Shown here piece after piece: positions 38,221-47,673 of a DNA stretch of 64,000 bases. The notes under the pieces are model-generated. The model ran no database searches. It worked only from the letters and a program-made list of their open reading frames with translations, and was not told where the DNA came from. Made by a program: the position numbers and the translations under genes. This stretch comes from Anabaena sp. UHCC 0187 (GTDB lineage: Bacteria > Cyanobacteriota > Cyanobacteriia > Cyanobacteriales > Nostocaceae). The DNA lies in the NCBI RefSeq assembly GCF_009712035.1, contig NZ_VILB01000013.1, positions 371,555 through 435,554 of the forward strand, in the 5' to 3' direction. Within the stretch, counting starts at the first letter, position 1; each line of letters begins with the position of its first letter.

Positions 38221-40410
38221 ATGCTTCAGTACCCCCACCTAGAAAAAGCCTTAAAACATCATTTTGGTTATGATCAATTTCGCCCTGGACAAAGGCAAAT
38301 TATCGAAGATGCGTTAGCAAATCGTGATTTAATGGTAATCATGCCCACAGGTGGGGGTAAATCTCTGTGCTTTCAATTACCGGCACTTTTGAAACCAGGT
38401 TTAACAGTGGTAGTATCACCGTTGATAGCCTTAATGCAAGATCAAGTAGAAGCACTACGAACTAATAATATTTCTGCCACATTTCTTAATAGTAGCCTCA
38501 ACGCCTATAAAGTTCGCTCCCGTGAAGAAGCGATCATGAATGGTAAAATAAAATTACTTTATGTCGCTCCAGAACGTCTCGTGAGTGACCGATTTCTTCC
38601 CCTTTTAGACGTAGTTAAAGAAAAAGTCGGAATTTCTACCTTTGCCATAGATGAAGCCCATTGTGTCTCAGAATGGGGGCATGATTTTCGCCCAGAATAT
38701 CGGCAATTAAGATTACTGCGAAAACGTTATCCTGATGTGCCTACAGTTGCGCTGACTGCTACCGCCACAGATAGAGTCAGGGCTGATATTATTGAACAAT
38801 TAGGATTAAAACAACCCAGCATTCATATTGCTAGCTTTAACCGCCAAAATCTTCATTATGAAGTCCGGGCTAAAAGTAACCGCGCTTACGCCGAATTATT
38901 AGAAATCGTTAGAGAAAATGAAGGTTCAGGAATTATCTATTGTTTAACCCGCAAAAAAGTTGATGAAATAACTTTAAAATTACAAAATGATAAGGTTTCC
39001 GTTTTACCATATCATGCTGGTTTAAGTGATGAAGAAAGATCAAAAAATCAAACTCGCTTTATTCGGGATGATGTGCGGGTAATGGTAGCCACAGTTGCCT
39101 TTGGTATGGGCATTAATAAACCTGATGTCCGGTTTGTGGTGCATTCTGATTTACCGCGAAATTTAGAAAGTTATTATCAAGAATCAGGACGAGCCGGCAG
39201 AGATGATGAACCTTCCAAATGTACACTTTTTTTCAATTATGGTGATATTAAAACCATTGAATGGAGTATTAATCAAAAAACAGATCCCCAAGAACAATTA
39301 ATAGCTAAACAGCAACTAAGACAGGTAATTGATTATGCAGAAGGAACAGATTGTAGACGCACAATTCAATTAAGTTATTTTGGGGAAAGATTTCCCGGAA
39401 ATTGTGGAAATTGTGATAATTGTCTTTATCCTAAACCTGTCCAAGATTGGACAATTGAAGCCATGAAGTTTTTATCTTGTGTGGCCAGGTGTAAAGAAAG
39501 ATATGGAATGTTACATATTATTGATATATTAAGAGGGGCAAAAAATCAGAAAATTGTTGTTAATAAACATGATCAACTTTCTACCTATGGAATTGGCAAA
39601 GATAAAACAGTAGATGAATGGCGAATGTTAGGAAGATCGCTTTTACATCAAGGGTTAATAGAACAAACCGCAGACGGTTATTCAATTTTAAAACTTAATG
39701 CTTTGAGTTGGGAAGTAATGCGAAAACAACGCCCAGTTTCCATTGCTGTTCCCATAGCCAAAAAAATTACTTGGGAAGAGGGAAATGTCAAAGCCGCAGA
39801 TGTAGAAGTGCTAATGCAAAAATTGCGATCGCTTCGGAAAGAACTCGCAGACGAACAAGCAGTACCACCCTACGTCATCTTCCATGATTCTACCCTCAAA
39901 TTAATGGCACAAAGCCAACCAAAAACCTTAGATGAATTTGGTAATCTTTCCGGAGTTGGTAGTCATAAATTATCCCAATATGGCGAAAGATTTTTAGCAG
40001 AAATTCAAAAATACCGCCAAGAACAAGGTTTACAAGAAAAGACGATTCATCGAATTAATTCATCACCTCATTCTCACTCACCTTCTGATACAGAATTAAC
40101 AACATTAGAGTTATATAACCAGGGTTTGAGTATTGAAAACATCGCTAAACAACGCAACGTTAAAACTGCCACAATTATCAGTCATCTCTCAAATTTAATT
40201 GAGAAAAAACAATCTTTAGACTTAAGTAAATTAGTCCCCTTAGAACGCCAAAAAAAAATCTGGAACGTCTTAGAAATTGTTGGTGATATTTCCCTAACAC
40301 CCATTCGGGAAAATTTAGGTGAAAGCTACAGTTTCGACGAAATTCGTTTAGTTAGGGCAAAATGGCGCAGAGAAAAACAAAAAACCATTAAAGATGATAT
40401 TGACTTTTAG
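38221..40410 (+). CDS. recQ: ATP-dependent DNA helicase RecQ
   Basis: A 729-residue RecQ helicase. Walker A PTGGGKS (42-48) and the DEAH motif AIDEAHCVSEWGHDFRP are present, as are helicase motifs V/VI near GRAGRDDEPS. The zinc-binding RQC region has CGNCDNC, the HRDC domain lies around LRKELADEQAVPPYVIFHD, and a C-terminal HTH segment sits near NQGLSIENIAKQRNVKTATI. This last region is the extension seen in many bacterial RecQ proteins. Acts in recombination repair and fork restart. Its stop codon overlaps the end of the convergent small peptide gene. Confidence 0.96.
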   Translation: MLQYPHLEKALKHHFGYDQFRPGQRQIIEDALANRDLMVIMPTGGGKSLCFQLPALLKPGLTVVVSPLIALMQDQVEALRTNNISATFLNSSLNAYKVRSREEAIMNGKIKLLYVAPERLVSDRFLPLLDVVKEKVGISTFAIDEAHCVSEWGHDFRPEYRQLRLLRKRYPDVPTVALTATATDRVRADIIEQLGLKQPSIHIASFNRQNLHYEVRAKSNRAYAELLEIVRENEGSGIIYCLTRKKVDEITLKLQNDKVSVLPYHAGLSDEERSKNQTRFIRDDVRVMVATVAFGMGINKPDVRFVVHSDLPRNLESYYQESGRAGRDDEPSKCTLFFNYGDIKTIEWSINQKTDPQEQLIAKQQLRQVIDYAEGTDCRRTIQLSYFGERFPGNCGNCDNCLYPKPVQDWTIEAMKFLSCVARCKERYGMLHIIDILRGAKNQKIVVNKHDQLSTYGIGKDKTVDEWRMLGRSLLHQGLIEQTADGYSILKLNALSWEVMRKQRPVSIAVPIAKKITWEEGNVKAADVEVLMQKLRSLRKELADEQAVPPYVIFHDSTLKLMAQSQPKTLDEFGNLSGVGSHKLSQYGERFLAEIQKYRQEQGLQEKTIHRINSSPHSHSPSDTELTTLELYNQGLSIENIAKQRNVKTATIISHLSNLIEKKQSLDLSKLVPLERQKKIWNVLEIVGDISLTPIRENLGESYSFDEIRLVRAKWRREKQKTIKDDIDF

Positions 40411-40505
40411 TTTTTTGCTGATAAAGCCAGAGATAGCAGCTTTGGTAAAACTAAACATACAGCCGCATTCAATATTGTTAAGAATAGACCATCAATTAAA
40501 GTCAT
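40407..40505 (-). CDS. Small membrane peptide (32 aa)
   Basis: A 32-codon ORF (M-TLIDGLFLTILNAAVCLVLPKLLSL) preceded by GGAG 6 nt before the ATG. It is almost wholly hydrophobic, one predicted transmembrane helix. The stretch LLTxxNAxxCLxLPKLxS is shared with the N-terminus of the larger small protein at 40775, so the two are paralogues. Its last codons and stop overlap the end of recQ. No known family; could be a small membrane-complex subunit. Confidence 0.55.
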   Translation of the reverse strand: MTLIDGLFLTILNAAVCLVLPKLLSLALSAKN

Positions 40506-40659
40506 AAATAACTCCTTTTTGTAACTATTGATGATAACTACATCTTTATTTTGCACTATAAACACTATGTTTGATTAACTGGGAATTTTTGAATATCTTT
40601 GATATTACATAAGTAAATTAAATACTTTTAATTTCAACTTTTCTATTCCTGACTATAAA

Positions 40660-40755
40660 TAGCAATCCTGTCTAATTTGTGAAAATTGATATTTTTACCT
40701 ATAATCATGAAGGGCGCAGAGAAAAAAGATATTCACAAACAATTGAGGATTGCTA
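40660..40755. repeat. MITE-like element, 96 bp
   Basis: Imperfect terminal inverted repeats TAGCAATCCT...TTTGTGAA at 40660-40683 and 40732-40755, no ORF inside, and a GGGCGCAGAG core. Sits between the two paralogous peptide genes. Confidence 0.6.
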
Positions 40756-40774
40756 TCACTCGCTAATATTCTAT

Positions 40775-41011
40775 TTAGTTAGGAGAACATTGATCACAAA
40801 AACGCGGACTAAATTTACAAGATTGAGTACCAGTTAATGCGTAAGCTGTACAATAGGGAAAACTGGTCATTTCCATTTTGGCGGATTTGCAACTAGGAGT
40901 AAGGGCAAATGGTTGGGATTGTTGAGGTTTACGAACCACAACCATAGATATTAGCTTGGGCAAAGCTAAACAAGCCCCAGCATTGATGACGGTGAGCAAT
41001 AATACATCCAT
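40775..41011 (-). CDS. Small membrane protein with Cys-rich tail (78 aa)
   Basis: N-terminal hydrophobic helix MDVLLLTVINAGACLALPKLISMVV, homologous to the 32-residue peptide at 40407. A polar region and a tail with five cysteines follow (C at CKSAK, FPYC, QSCK, FCDQC), which suggests metal binding or disulfides. ATG at 41011 was chosen over TTG at 41014. Unknown family. The two genes are separated by a MITE-like element. Confidence 0.55.
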   Translation of the reverse strand: MDVLLLTVINAGACLALPKLISMVVVRKPQQSQPFALTPSCKSAKMEMTSFPYCTAYALTGTQSCKFSPRFCDQCSPN

Positions 41012-41236
41012 CAAATCTATAGGGAATCACCCCCAAATGAAATTACATGAAAACAGTTTGGTTAACACTTAAATATATGGTAATGCACGAAGGCTTAACC
41101 ATAGTATTTAGTTTATATAAAATCAGTTTAGCATAGATTTTTGTAGATGGAACAAGGATAATTCGGTAATTGTTATCAATTAATATGTAATCTAAATATT
41201 AGATAGGGTTAGTAATTTACTTTTAAAGTAGTATTT

Positions 41237-43201
41237 ATGACAAGCAACCAAACCGCAACTTCATTCTTGGCTAACATTTCTGAGCGAGAACGCCTAGCAT
41301 TAGAGAGTTTAGTAGATTACAAAAATGTCGAGTCACTACCAGAAATTTGGCCTTTGGCTGCCAGACAATTTGGGAATACGGTTGCCCTGCATAACCCCCA
41401 TTCCAAGCCAGAGGTAAAAATTACCTATAGTCAGCTTGCAGGACAAATTCAACGATTTGCGGCCGGTTTACAGACTTTAGGCATCAATATGAACAATAGC
41501 GAAACTCTTCCCTATGGGGAACGGGTTTCCCTCATTGCTGATAACAGTCCTCGCTGGTTCATTGCTGATCAAGGTATCATGAGTGCTGGAGCGGTAAATG
41601 CAGTCCGTAGCGCCCAAGCAGAACGAGAAGAATTACTTTATATTATTTCCCATAGTGGAAGTACGGCATTAGTAGTTGAGGATATCAAAACTCTGAATAA
41701 ACTAGGAGAAAGCCTCAATGAATTACCGATTAAGCTTGTAGTTTTACTTTCAGATGAAACACCACCCACAGAACTTAAATTTCAAGTGGTGAACTTTTCC
41801 CAATTACTAGAAATTGGTAGCAATAACACCTTAGTAGCGATCAAAAACAGTGGTGAAACATTAGCAACGCTAATTTATACCTCTGGGACTACGGGAAAAC
41901 CCAAGGGTGTGATGCTGTCCCACAAAAATTTACTCCACCAAGTTAAAAACTTGGGAACAGTCGTCCAACCGGAGAAAGGAGATATTGCCCTCAGTATTTT
42001 ACCCACATGGCATAGTTATGAACGCAGTGGCGAATATTTCTTACTTTCTCAAGGCTGTACCCAAATTTACACTAACTTGCGTTCTGTTAAAGGTGATTTA
42101 AAGAAATTTAAACCCAATTACATGATTGCTGTCCCTAGACTCTGGGAATCAATCTATGAGGGCGTGCAAAAGCAATTCCGCGAACAACCAGCCAAAAAAC
42201 AAAGCTTGGTGAATTTTCTATTGGAAATGAGCCAGAAATATATTGAAGCGCGGCGCATTTCTCAGGGATTGAGTTTAGATCACATTCATGCCTCAGTTAT
42301 TGAACGTTCCCAAGCCAAAATAGTAGAATTAGGTTTGTTATCGTTTCATGCACTCGGTGAAAAATTAGTTTATGCCAAAGTGCGAGAAGCCACCGGCGGC
42401 AAAATCAAGCACATAATTAGCGGTGGTGGGGCGCTTCCCAAACACATAGATAACTTTTTTGAAATTGTTGGCGTTGAGATTTTACAAGGTTATGGTTTAA
42501 CAGAAACCTCACCGGTAACTAATGCCCGTCGTCCTTGGCGAAATTTACGGGGTTCTTCAGGGCAACCAATTCCGGGTACAGAAGTTAAAATTGTTAATCC
42601 GGAAACTCGTCAACCCCTACCAGTGGGAGAACGGGGTTTAGTTCTGCTCAAAGGGCCACAAATTATGCAGGGCTATTATCAAAATCCCGAAGCCACAACC
42701 AAAGCCATAGACGCAGAAGGTTGGTTTGATAGCGGTGATTTAGGTTGGGTAACTCCTGAAAATGACCTAGTATTAACAGGTAGAGCAAAAGACACGATTG
42801 TTTTAACCAACGGCGAAAACATTGAACCCCAGCCCATAGAAGATGCTTGTTTGCGATCGCCCTATATTGACCAAATCATGTTAGTAGGACAAGATCAACG
42901 TAGCATTGGCGCTTTAATTGTTCCTAACCTAGAAGCCTTAGCAAAATGGTTAGAAAATCAAAATAATAGTGAAAAAATTGACTTAGAGAGTAAAATAGTC
43001 CAGGATTTATTTCGTCAAGAGTTAAATCGGGAAGTTCAAAACCGTCCCAGCTATCGAGCCGATGATCGTATTGGACCATTTAAACTCATTGAGGAACAGT
43101 TCTCAATTGAAAATGGCATGATGACACAAACGCTCAAAATCCGTCGTCACATTGTCATGGAACGGTATTGCGATATTATTAACGCAATGTTTGCCAAATA
43201 A
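41237..43201 (+). CDS. aas: Long-chain acyl-ACP synthetase / acyl-CoA ligase
   Basis: A 654-residue ANL-family adenylating enzyme. The AMP-binding P-loop LIYTSGTTGKPKGVM is clear, followed by GYGLTETSPV (A5) and GWFDSGDLGWV with LTGRAKDTIVLTNGENIEP (A8 hinge). In cyanobacteria this single enzyme is acyl-ACP synthetase, which recycles free fatty acids released from membrane lipids. Length and the extended N-terminus match that group. The 19-bp repeat array follows the stop. Confidence 0.9.
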   Translation: MTSNQTATSFLANISERERLALESLVDYKNVESLPEIWPLAARQFGNTVALHNPHSKPEVKITYSQLAGQIQRFAAGLQTLGINMNNSETLPYGERVSLIADNSPRWFIADQGIMSAGAVNAVRSAQAEREELLYIISHSGSTALVVEDIKTLNKLGESLNELPIKLVVLLSDETPPTELKFQVVNFSQLLEIGSNNTLVAIKNSGETLATLIYTSGTTGKPKGVMLSHKNLLHQVKNLGTVVQPEKGDIALSILPTWHSYERSGEYFLLSQGCTQIYTNLRSVKGDLKKFKPNYMIAVPRLWESIYEGVQKQFREQPAKKQSLVNFLLEMSQKYIEARRISQGLSLDHIHASVIERSQAKIVELGLLSFHALGEKLVYAKVREATGGKIKHIISGGGALPKHIDNFFEIVGVEILQGYGLTETSPVTNARRPWRNLRGSSGQPIPGTEVKIVNPETRQPLPVGERGLVLLKGPQIMQGYYQNPEATTKAIDAEGWFDSGDLGWVTPENDLVLTGRAKDTIVLTNGENIEPQPIEDACLRSPYIDQIMLVGQDQRSIGALIVPNLEALAKWLENQNNSEKIDLESKIVQDLFRQELNREVQNRPSYRADDRIGPFKLIEEQFSIENGMMTQTLKIRRHIVMERYCDIINAMFAK

Positions 43202-43221
43202 TTTCCTAATTTCCCCCTAAA

Positions 43222-43346
43222 TCTTGGGCGGGGAAACCCCGATTGGACGGGGAAACCCCGATTGGGCGGGGAAACCCCGATTGGGCGGGGAAACCCCGAT
43301 TGGGCGGGGAAACCCCGATTGGGCGGGGAAACCCCGATTGGGCCCC
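43222..43346 (+). repeat. 19-bp tandem repeat array (GATTGGGCGGGGAAACCCC)n
   Basis: Six full 19-bp units at 43222-43335 plus a partial seventh. Each unit contains GGGGAAACCCC, a tight hairpin with a 3-nt loop; unit 1 begins TCTTGGGC and unit 2 has GGAC for GGGC, the rest are identical. No spacers, so not a CRISPR. It lies 20 nt past the acyl-ACP synthetase stop and 54 nt before the ylqD start. Confidence 0.97.
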
Positions 43347-43399
43347 CTACTGACTCCTCTCCACATTACAAACTATTTAAGAGTGAACGGACAATTTTT

Positions 43400-43849
43400 A
43401 TGGATGTCTCCAACCCTCAATTGCTTCTAAAACGCCCGATTAATGTCAAAGCCATAGTTACTAGTCTCTGGAAAGAGGAAGTACAACAGCAATTACAAGC
43501 TCAGATTAATCAAATTGACCAACAACTGCAACAACTAGACGTTGAAGGGCAAAGAGCGATTAGTGCCATTCAAAAGCAGAGTGTACAACCACCAGGACCC
43601 CAAACACTCCAACAAATTGACAATATTCAACTCCAAGTTAATCAAAAGAAAAGTGAACTTCTAGAGCAGAAAAATCAAATGCTGCAAAACCTTCAACAAG
43701 TACAATTGTTGGAATTAGATCAAGAAGTTAACCAATTTCAAATGGAAAGCTTTTTCCGCATTGAACCAGGTGATAACTTGATTAGTAAAATGCAGGTAGA
43801 AGTTGTTCTGCGTGATGGTATTGTCGAAGAAATTCGCGGAGATATCTAA
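43400..43849 (+). CDS. ylqD: YlqD family protein
   Basis: A 149-residue coiled-coil protein of the YlqD family: LKRPINVKAIVTSLWKEEV at the N-terminus, long Gln-rich coiled coil (residues 28-105), then FFRIEPGDNLISKMQVEVVLRDGIVEEIRG, the conserved end. Function unknown. The start at 43400 (MDVSNPQ) follows the 19-bp array; the upstream in-frame ATG lies inside the repeat and is not credible. A hairpin follows the stop. Confidence 0.85.
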   Translation: MDVSNPQLLLKRPINVKAIVTSLWKEEVQQQLQAQINQIDQQLQQLDVEGQRAISAIQKQSVQPPGPQTLQQIDNIQLQVNQKKSELLEQKNQMLQNLQQVQLLELDQEVNQFQMESFFRIEPGDNLISKMQVEVVLRDGIVEEIRGDI

Positions 43850-43861
43850 CATTAGCACTCT

Positions 43862-43894
43862 GTAGAGGTAAGGTACAATGCGCTTTACCTCTAC
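43862..43894 (+). other. Perfect stem-loop after ylqD
   Basis: GTAGAGGTAA and TTACCTCTAC form a perfect 10-bp stem with a 13-nt loop. No T run follows, so it is not a classical terminator; it may be an mRNA 3' end or a repeat. Confidence 0.6.
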
Positions 43895-43928
43895 CCTGAG
43901 TAGGGGGGGGAAATTAATAATTGGGGGC

Positions 43929-43957
43929 TTGACAAATAATTTTAGATTTGTTATCAT
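43929..43957 (+). promoter_or_regulatory. Candidate sigma-70 promoter
   Basis: TTGACA (43929-43934), a 17-nt spacer, then TATCAT (43952-43957): near-consensus boxes at ideal spacing. It lies 210 nt before pdhC, so it would give a long 5' leader; no other gene starts in between. Confidence 0.5.
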
Positions 43958-44166
43958 AAATTTGATAAGGAAGAACTATCTTACAACTAAATCATATTTA
44001 ATTCTCTAAAACCGCTTATATGACGTAGGTGGCTCTATTGTTTTGCAAAAAACCGATTGTTCTCAACACTACTCCCATTTTTCTAAAAAATCACCCACTT
44101 GATCACAAAACTGTTAAAATTCGTAGATTGAAGTCCATATATAATTGATTCTGAAACCACCATATC

Positions 44167-45474
44167 ATGAGCATTAACGAAGTATTTATGCCGGCGCTGA
44201 GTTCCACCATGACCGAAGGCAAAATTGTCTCCTGGGTCAAGTCGCCTGGAGATAAAGTGGAGAAGGGCGAAACGGTGGTGGTTGTCGAATCAGATAAGGC
44301 AGATATGGACGTGGAAACCTTCTATGAAGGATATCTTGCCTATATCATTGTTCCCGCTGGTGAAACCGCCCCAGTTGGCGCTGCAATCGCTTATATTGCC
44401 GAAACAGAAGCAGAAATAGCCACAGCCCAGTCCAAAGCCTTCGCAGATGGTGCTGCTGCTATCCCCACACCTGCCCCCATACCTGTCGCTGCTGCCGCCG
44501 TTGCTACCCCTGTCACCGCATCTCAAAATGGTTCAAACCATCAACCCGGCAGAGTCGTAGTTTCACCCCGCGCCCGTAAACTAGCCAAAGAACTCAAAGT
44601 AGATTTAAATACCCTCACAGGTAGTGGTCCCTACGGTCGCATTGTCGCTGAAGATGTAGAAGTTGCAGTCGGCAAAGTTCAGCCCGTTACTACCCCCGTT
44701 GTCACTCCCGCACCTGTAGCAACACCTGTAGCAACACCTGTAGCAACACCTGTAGCAACACCTGTAGCAGCAACTGTACCAGCAGTTAGTAGTGCTGTTC
44801 CTGGTCAAGTAGTACCATTCACTACCTTACAAAATGCCGTAGTTCGGGGCATGGTAGCTAGTCTATCAGTACCTGTATTCCGTGTCAGTTACACAATTAG
44901 CACCGATGGACTCGATAAACTTTACAAACAAATTAAGTCCAAAGGTGTGACAATGACCGCGCTATTAGCCAAAGCTGTAGCCATAACATTGCAAAAACAC
45001 CGTATTCTTAATGCCAGCTACTCAGACCAGGGAATTGTTCATCACCCTGACATTAACGTTTCTGTCGCAGTGGCAATGGATGATGGTGGTTTAATTACAC
45101 CAGTATTACAGAATGCAGATGCAATTGATATCTACTCTTTGTCTCGCAATTGGAAATCCTTAGTAGAACGCGCTAGAGCGAAACAGCTACAACCAGTAGA
45201 ATATAATAGCGGTACTTTCACCCTTTCCAACTTAGGAATGTTTGGTGTAGATACCTTTGATGCAATTTTACCACCTGGACAAGGTTCTATATTAGCCATT
45301 GGTGCATCTCGTCCCCAAGTAGTTGCCACACCCGACGGATTATTTGGTGTACGTCAACAAATGCAAGTGACAATCACCTGTGATCATCGCATCATTTACG
45401 GTGCTGATGCCGCAGGATTCTTGCAAGACTTAGCGAAGTTGATTGAAACCAATCCCCAATCTTTGACAATGTAA
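44167..45474 (+). CDS. pdhC: Pyruvate dehydrogenase E2 (dihydrolipoamide acetyltransferase)
   Basis: A 435-residue E2 subunit. The lipoyl domain (1-80) has K44 in VESDKADMDVE as the lipoylation site. An Ala/Pro/Thr/Val linker follows, then a peripheral-subunit-binding domain around residues 130-165 (SPRARKLAKELKVDL, SGPYGRI) and the catalytic domain ending in TCDHRIIYGADAAGFL with the active-site His. A 12-bp GTAGCAACACCT tandem repeat makes part of the second linker. Transfers acetyl groups to CoA. E1 and E3 genes are not nearby. Confidence 0.93.
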   Translation: MSINEVFMPALSSTMTEGKIVSWVKSPGDKVEKGETVVVVESDKADMDVETFYEGYLAYIIVPAGETAPVGAAIAYIAETEAEIATAQSKAFADGAAAIPTPAPIPVAAAAVATPVTASQNGSNHQPGRVVVSPRARKLAKELKVDLNTLTGSGPYGRIVAEDVEVAVGKVQPVTTPVVTPAPVATPVATPVATPVATPVAATVPAVSSAVPGQVVPFTTLQNAVVRGMVASLSVPVFRVSYTISTDGLDKLYKQIKSKGVTMTALLAKAVAITLQKHRILNASYSDQGIVHHPDINVSVAVAMDDGGLITPVLQNADAIDIYSLSRNWKSLVERARAKQLQPVEYNSGTFTLSNLGMFGVDTFDAILPPGQGSILAIGASRPQVVATPDGLFGVRQQMQVTITCDHRIIYGADAAGFLQDLAKLIETNPQSLTM

Positions 45475-45490
45475 GAGATAGGTGGCAATT

Positions 45491-45525
45491 TATGCTGTAG
45501 CTGCTTACAAATAAGCTACAGCATA
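45491..45525. terminator. Probable bidirectional transcription terminator
   Basis: A 12-bp perfect stem TATGCTGTAGCT/AGCTACAGCATA with an 11-nt loop between the convergent pdhC and hydroxylase remnant. No long T run; the plus side continues TTATTAATTTT. Confidence 0.55.
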
Positions 45526-45986
45526 TTATTAATTTTATCTTTCTCGACACTACTAAACAACTTCATAATTTGAGACTCAATAAAACTTATAGGAAACATA
45601 ATTCCCTGTTTCTTAGTAAGAGGATTTAGTGTATTAAATATTCTATCCCAAAAACCATGAATACCATAATTTCCCGTAAAACCAGTGTGATGAAGATCAT
45701 GAAAATCTGAGGGAATAAAAAATATTGATAAAGAACTATGTCCTTCTAAATTATAAATATTACCTATAAAACTCCATGCACAAAGTTGAGTGATATCATA
45801 TCCAAATATAAAGATTGGTAAAACGTCTGTGATAGTAACAATAATATATTCCATAAGACTTTTACGTCCAGCGACAAAACTTGATGTATCTTGAAATTCA
45901 TGATGTTTAAGATGAATTTGGGAAGCATCCGCAAAACAAAATTTAACTAATTGCCTAATTTGCCCGAATTTGTTTAAGATGAGGAT
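45516..45986 (-). pseudogene. Fatty acid hydroxylase (sterol desaturase family) remnant
   Basis: The frame encodes HLKHHEFQDTSSFVAGRKS and later SDFHDLHHTGFTGNYGIHGFWDRIF, the histidine-box pattern of di-iron fatty acid hydroxylases. The intact-looking part is about 155 residues, with no start codon before the first His box and a stop just ahead. A second frame reading LANFYLLNPHLKQIRAN runs into this point, which suggests a frameshift. The usual N-terminal membrane half is missing; the 5' end abuts the MscS gene. A short 112-residue product from the internal ATG would lack the first His box, so the gene is most likely dead. Confidence 0.7.
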
Positions 45987-46009
45987 TTAATAGATAAAAG
46001 TTTGCCAAA

Positions 46010-47593
46010 TTAATCTTCCTTACTTTCATGACCAGCAGGAATTAGAATACCTTCCATCAATAAAGCATCCATAAACATCTTCCGTAAAACACGCTGGATC
46101 TGAATATGCTTTCCTGGTTTTACCTTTGTCAAGGTTCGCAATAACAAGTGAGATTCACCCAGACTTTCTACACCATCTACCAGAGTGGATTCGATCACAT
46201 CTATATTATTTGCCTTTAACTGCTGTCCTACCTCTTCAATCACTTGATAGATATGAGCTAAGTTAGAATTATAGGGTACATCAACTTCCACTACTGCAAA
46301 TATATACTGTTTAGAATAATTGGTAATTGAGCCAATATCTCCATTACGAATAATATATAATTGACCATTAGGATGTCTGATGCGGGTAGTTCTCAGTTCT
46401 ATCGCTTCAACAGTACCTTCTACTGTTTTCTCTTCAGCTTTTCCAGCCTCAATATAGTCACCTACCAAATAATAGTTTTCAAATAGAATAAAAAAGCCAC
46501 AAACTATATCATTAATTAGTGTTTGTGCGCCTAATCCCACAGCGATACCAACAATTCCCGCACCAGCTAAAATAGGAGTAGGATTAATATCGAGAATATA
46601 GAGAATAGAAACTGCAACGCTGAAGTAAACTAAATATTGTAATAAACTACGAAACAAAGGAATCATAGTTAAGCGTCTACTTCTTTGGGTATCAGTCAAA
46701 TCCTGGTCTTTGAACAGCACCTCTTCTAGTAGTAAGTAAATCACCTCAAACATCACACGACTAATGAAAATAATAGTGATGATTTTGATAATTTTTAAAC
46801 CAAAAGTGGCCAACTTGGCTATTAACTGCACCTGCTGAATTACCAATGTTACAGTGCAGACGTAAATTACAAATTCCAAACACCGCTTTAAAAAAGGAAT
46901 CAGGTGTTGGAGACGATTATAAAATCTCAATAGGTTATCAGGACTGGAGTATCTGACGCTGAGAACATCTAGAGTATCAACAATTGCCGCAACTGCTTTG
47001 AGAATGAGTAATCCCACACCAATGATCAAATAAATCCGCAATGCGATATATAGATATTCGGAAGCTACTGCGGGTAATTTGAGAAATTGGGTACAAGCAA
47101 TCAGAACCCATAACCAAATTCCACCTCTGATTCTTTGATTGAGTGCAGTAAAAAAAGCGTCAATACTTTCATCATCGGCGGTGTTTTGATCTAAGTTTTT
47201 GGCGCGATTACTAGCTATCTTTAACCAATATTTAATAAACTTTAGAGTTATGATCGCTGCAATTACAACACCAATACTTTGAGAAAGACCAATTCCTAAT
47301 GCCATCCAAAATCCTGATGGAATCTTGCGAATCAGAGCTATTGTATATTGTTGGATGTCTTCACCCCGATAGATCAGATAACCATTAGTACCGACAATCA
47401 AAATACACAATACTATGCAAATAAGCAACAATAAACCAGTAATATTGCGGCGCAGAATTTTGATTTTTAAATCGTCACCCTTCAATATTGATAATCTAAC
47501 CAACAGCTTGAATAGCTTACCTAGAAGCCATCTTAATAAGAGAAAAACAATTATTAAAATGCCGACTTCAGCCAAAATAATTAATATGTTCAT
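46010..47593 (-). CDS. Mechanosensitive ion channel, MscS family (large)
   Basis: A 527-residue MscS-type channel. There are six or more hydrophobic helices in the first 330 residues. The pore-like helix and beta domain follow around residues 350-400 (ILAGAGIVGIAVGLGAQTLINDIVCGFFILFE), with YLVGDYIEAG and the cytoplasmic domain RTTRIRHPNGQLYIIRNGDIGSITNYS. Start at 47593 (MNILIILAEVG) rather than the longer frame. It releases solutes on hypo-osmotic shock. It follows a second MscS gene by 80 nt, so they may be co-expressed. Confidence 0.88.
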   Translation of the reverse strand: MNILIILAEVGILIIVFLLLRWLLGKLFKLLVRLSILKGDDLKIKILRRNITGLLLLICIVLCILIVGTNGYLIYRGEDIQQYTIALIRKIPSGFWMALGIGLSQSIGVVIAAIITLKFIKYWLKIASNRAKNLDQNTADDESIDAFFTALNQRIRGGIWLWVLIACTQFLKLPAVASEYLYIALRIYLIIGVGLLILKAVAAIVDTLDVLSVRYSSPDNLLRFYNRLQHLIPFLKRCLEFVIYVCTVTLVIQQVQLIAKLATFGLKIIKIITIIFISRVMFEVIYLLLEEVLFKDQDLTDTQRSRRLTMIPLFRSLLQYLVYFSVAVSILYILDINPTPILAGAGIVGIAVGLGAQTLINDIVCGFFILFENYYLVGDYIEAGKAEEKTVEGTVEAIELRTTRIRHPNGQLYIIRNGDIGSITNYSKQYIFAVVEVDVPYNSNLAHIYQVIEEVGQQLKANNIDVIESTLVDGVESLGESHLLLRTLTKVKPGKHIQIQRVLRKMFMDALLMEGILIPAGHESKED

Positions 47594-47673
47594 AGTGAGG
47601 TAATTTTCGCATTTTATTGATACCCAAATACCCAAATCCTCAAAGAATTCGGGTATATCTATTCTGAACTTTC

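Noticed and set aside
43222-43346. CRISPR-like array
   Set aside because: Units of 19 bp abut with no spacers and no cas genes; it is a simple tandem repeat.
43224-43430. 68-residue ORF made of repeated peptide
   Set aside because: It is the translation of the 19-bp repeat and has no independent support; ylqD starts later in another frame.
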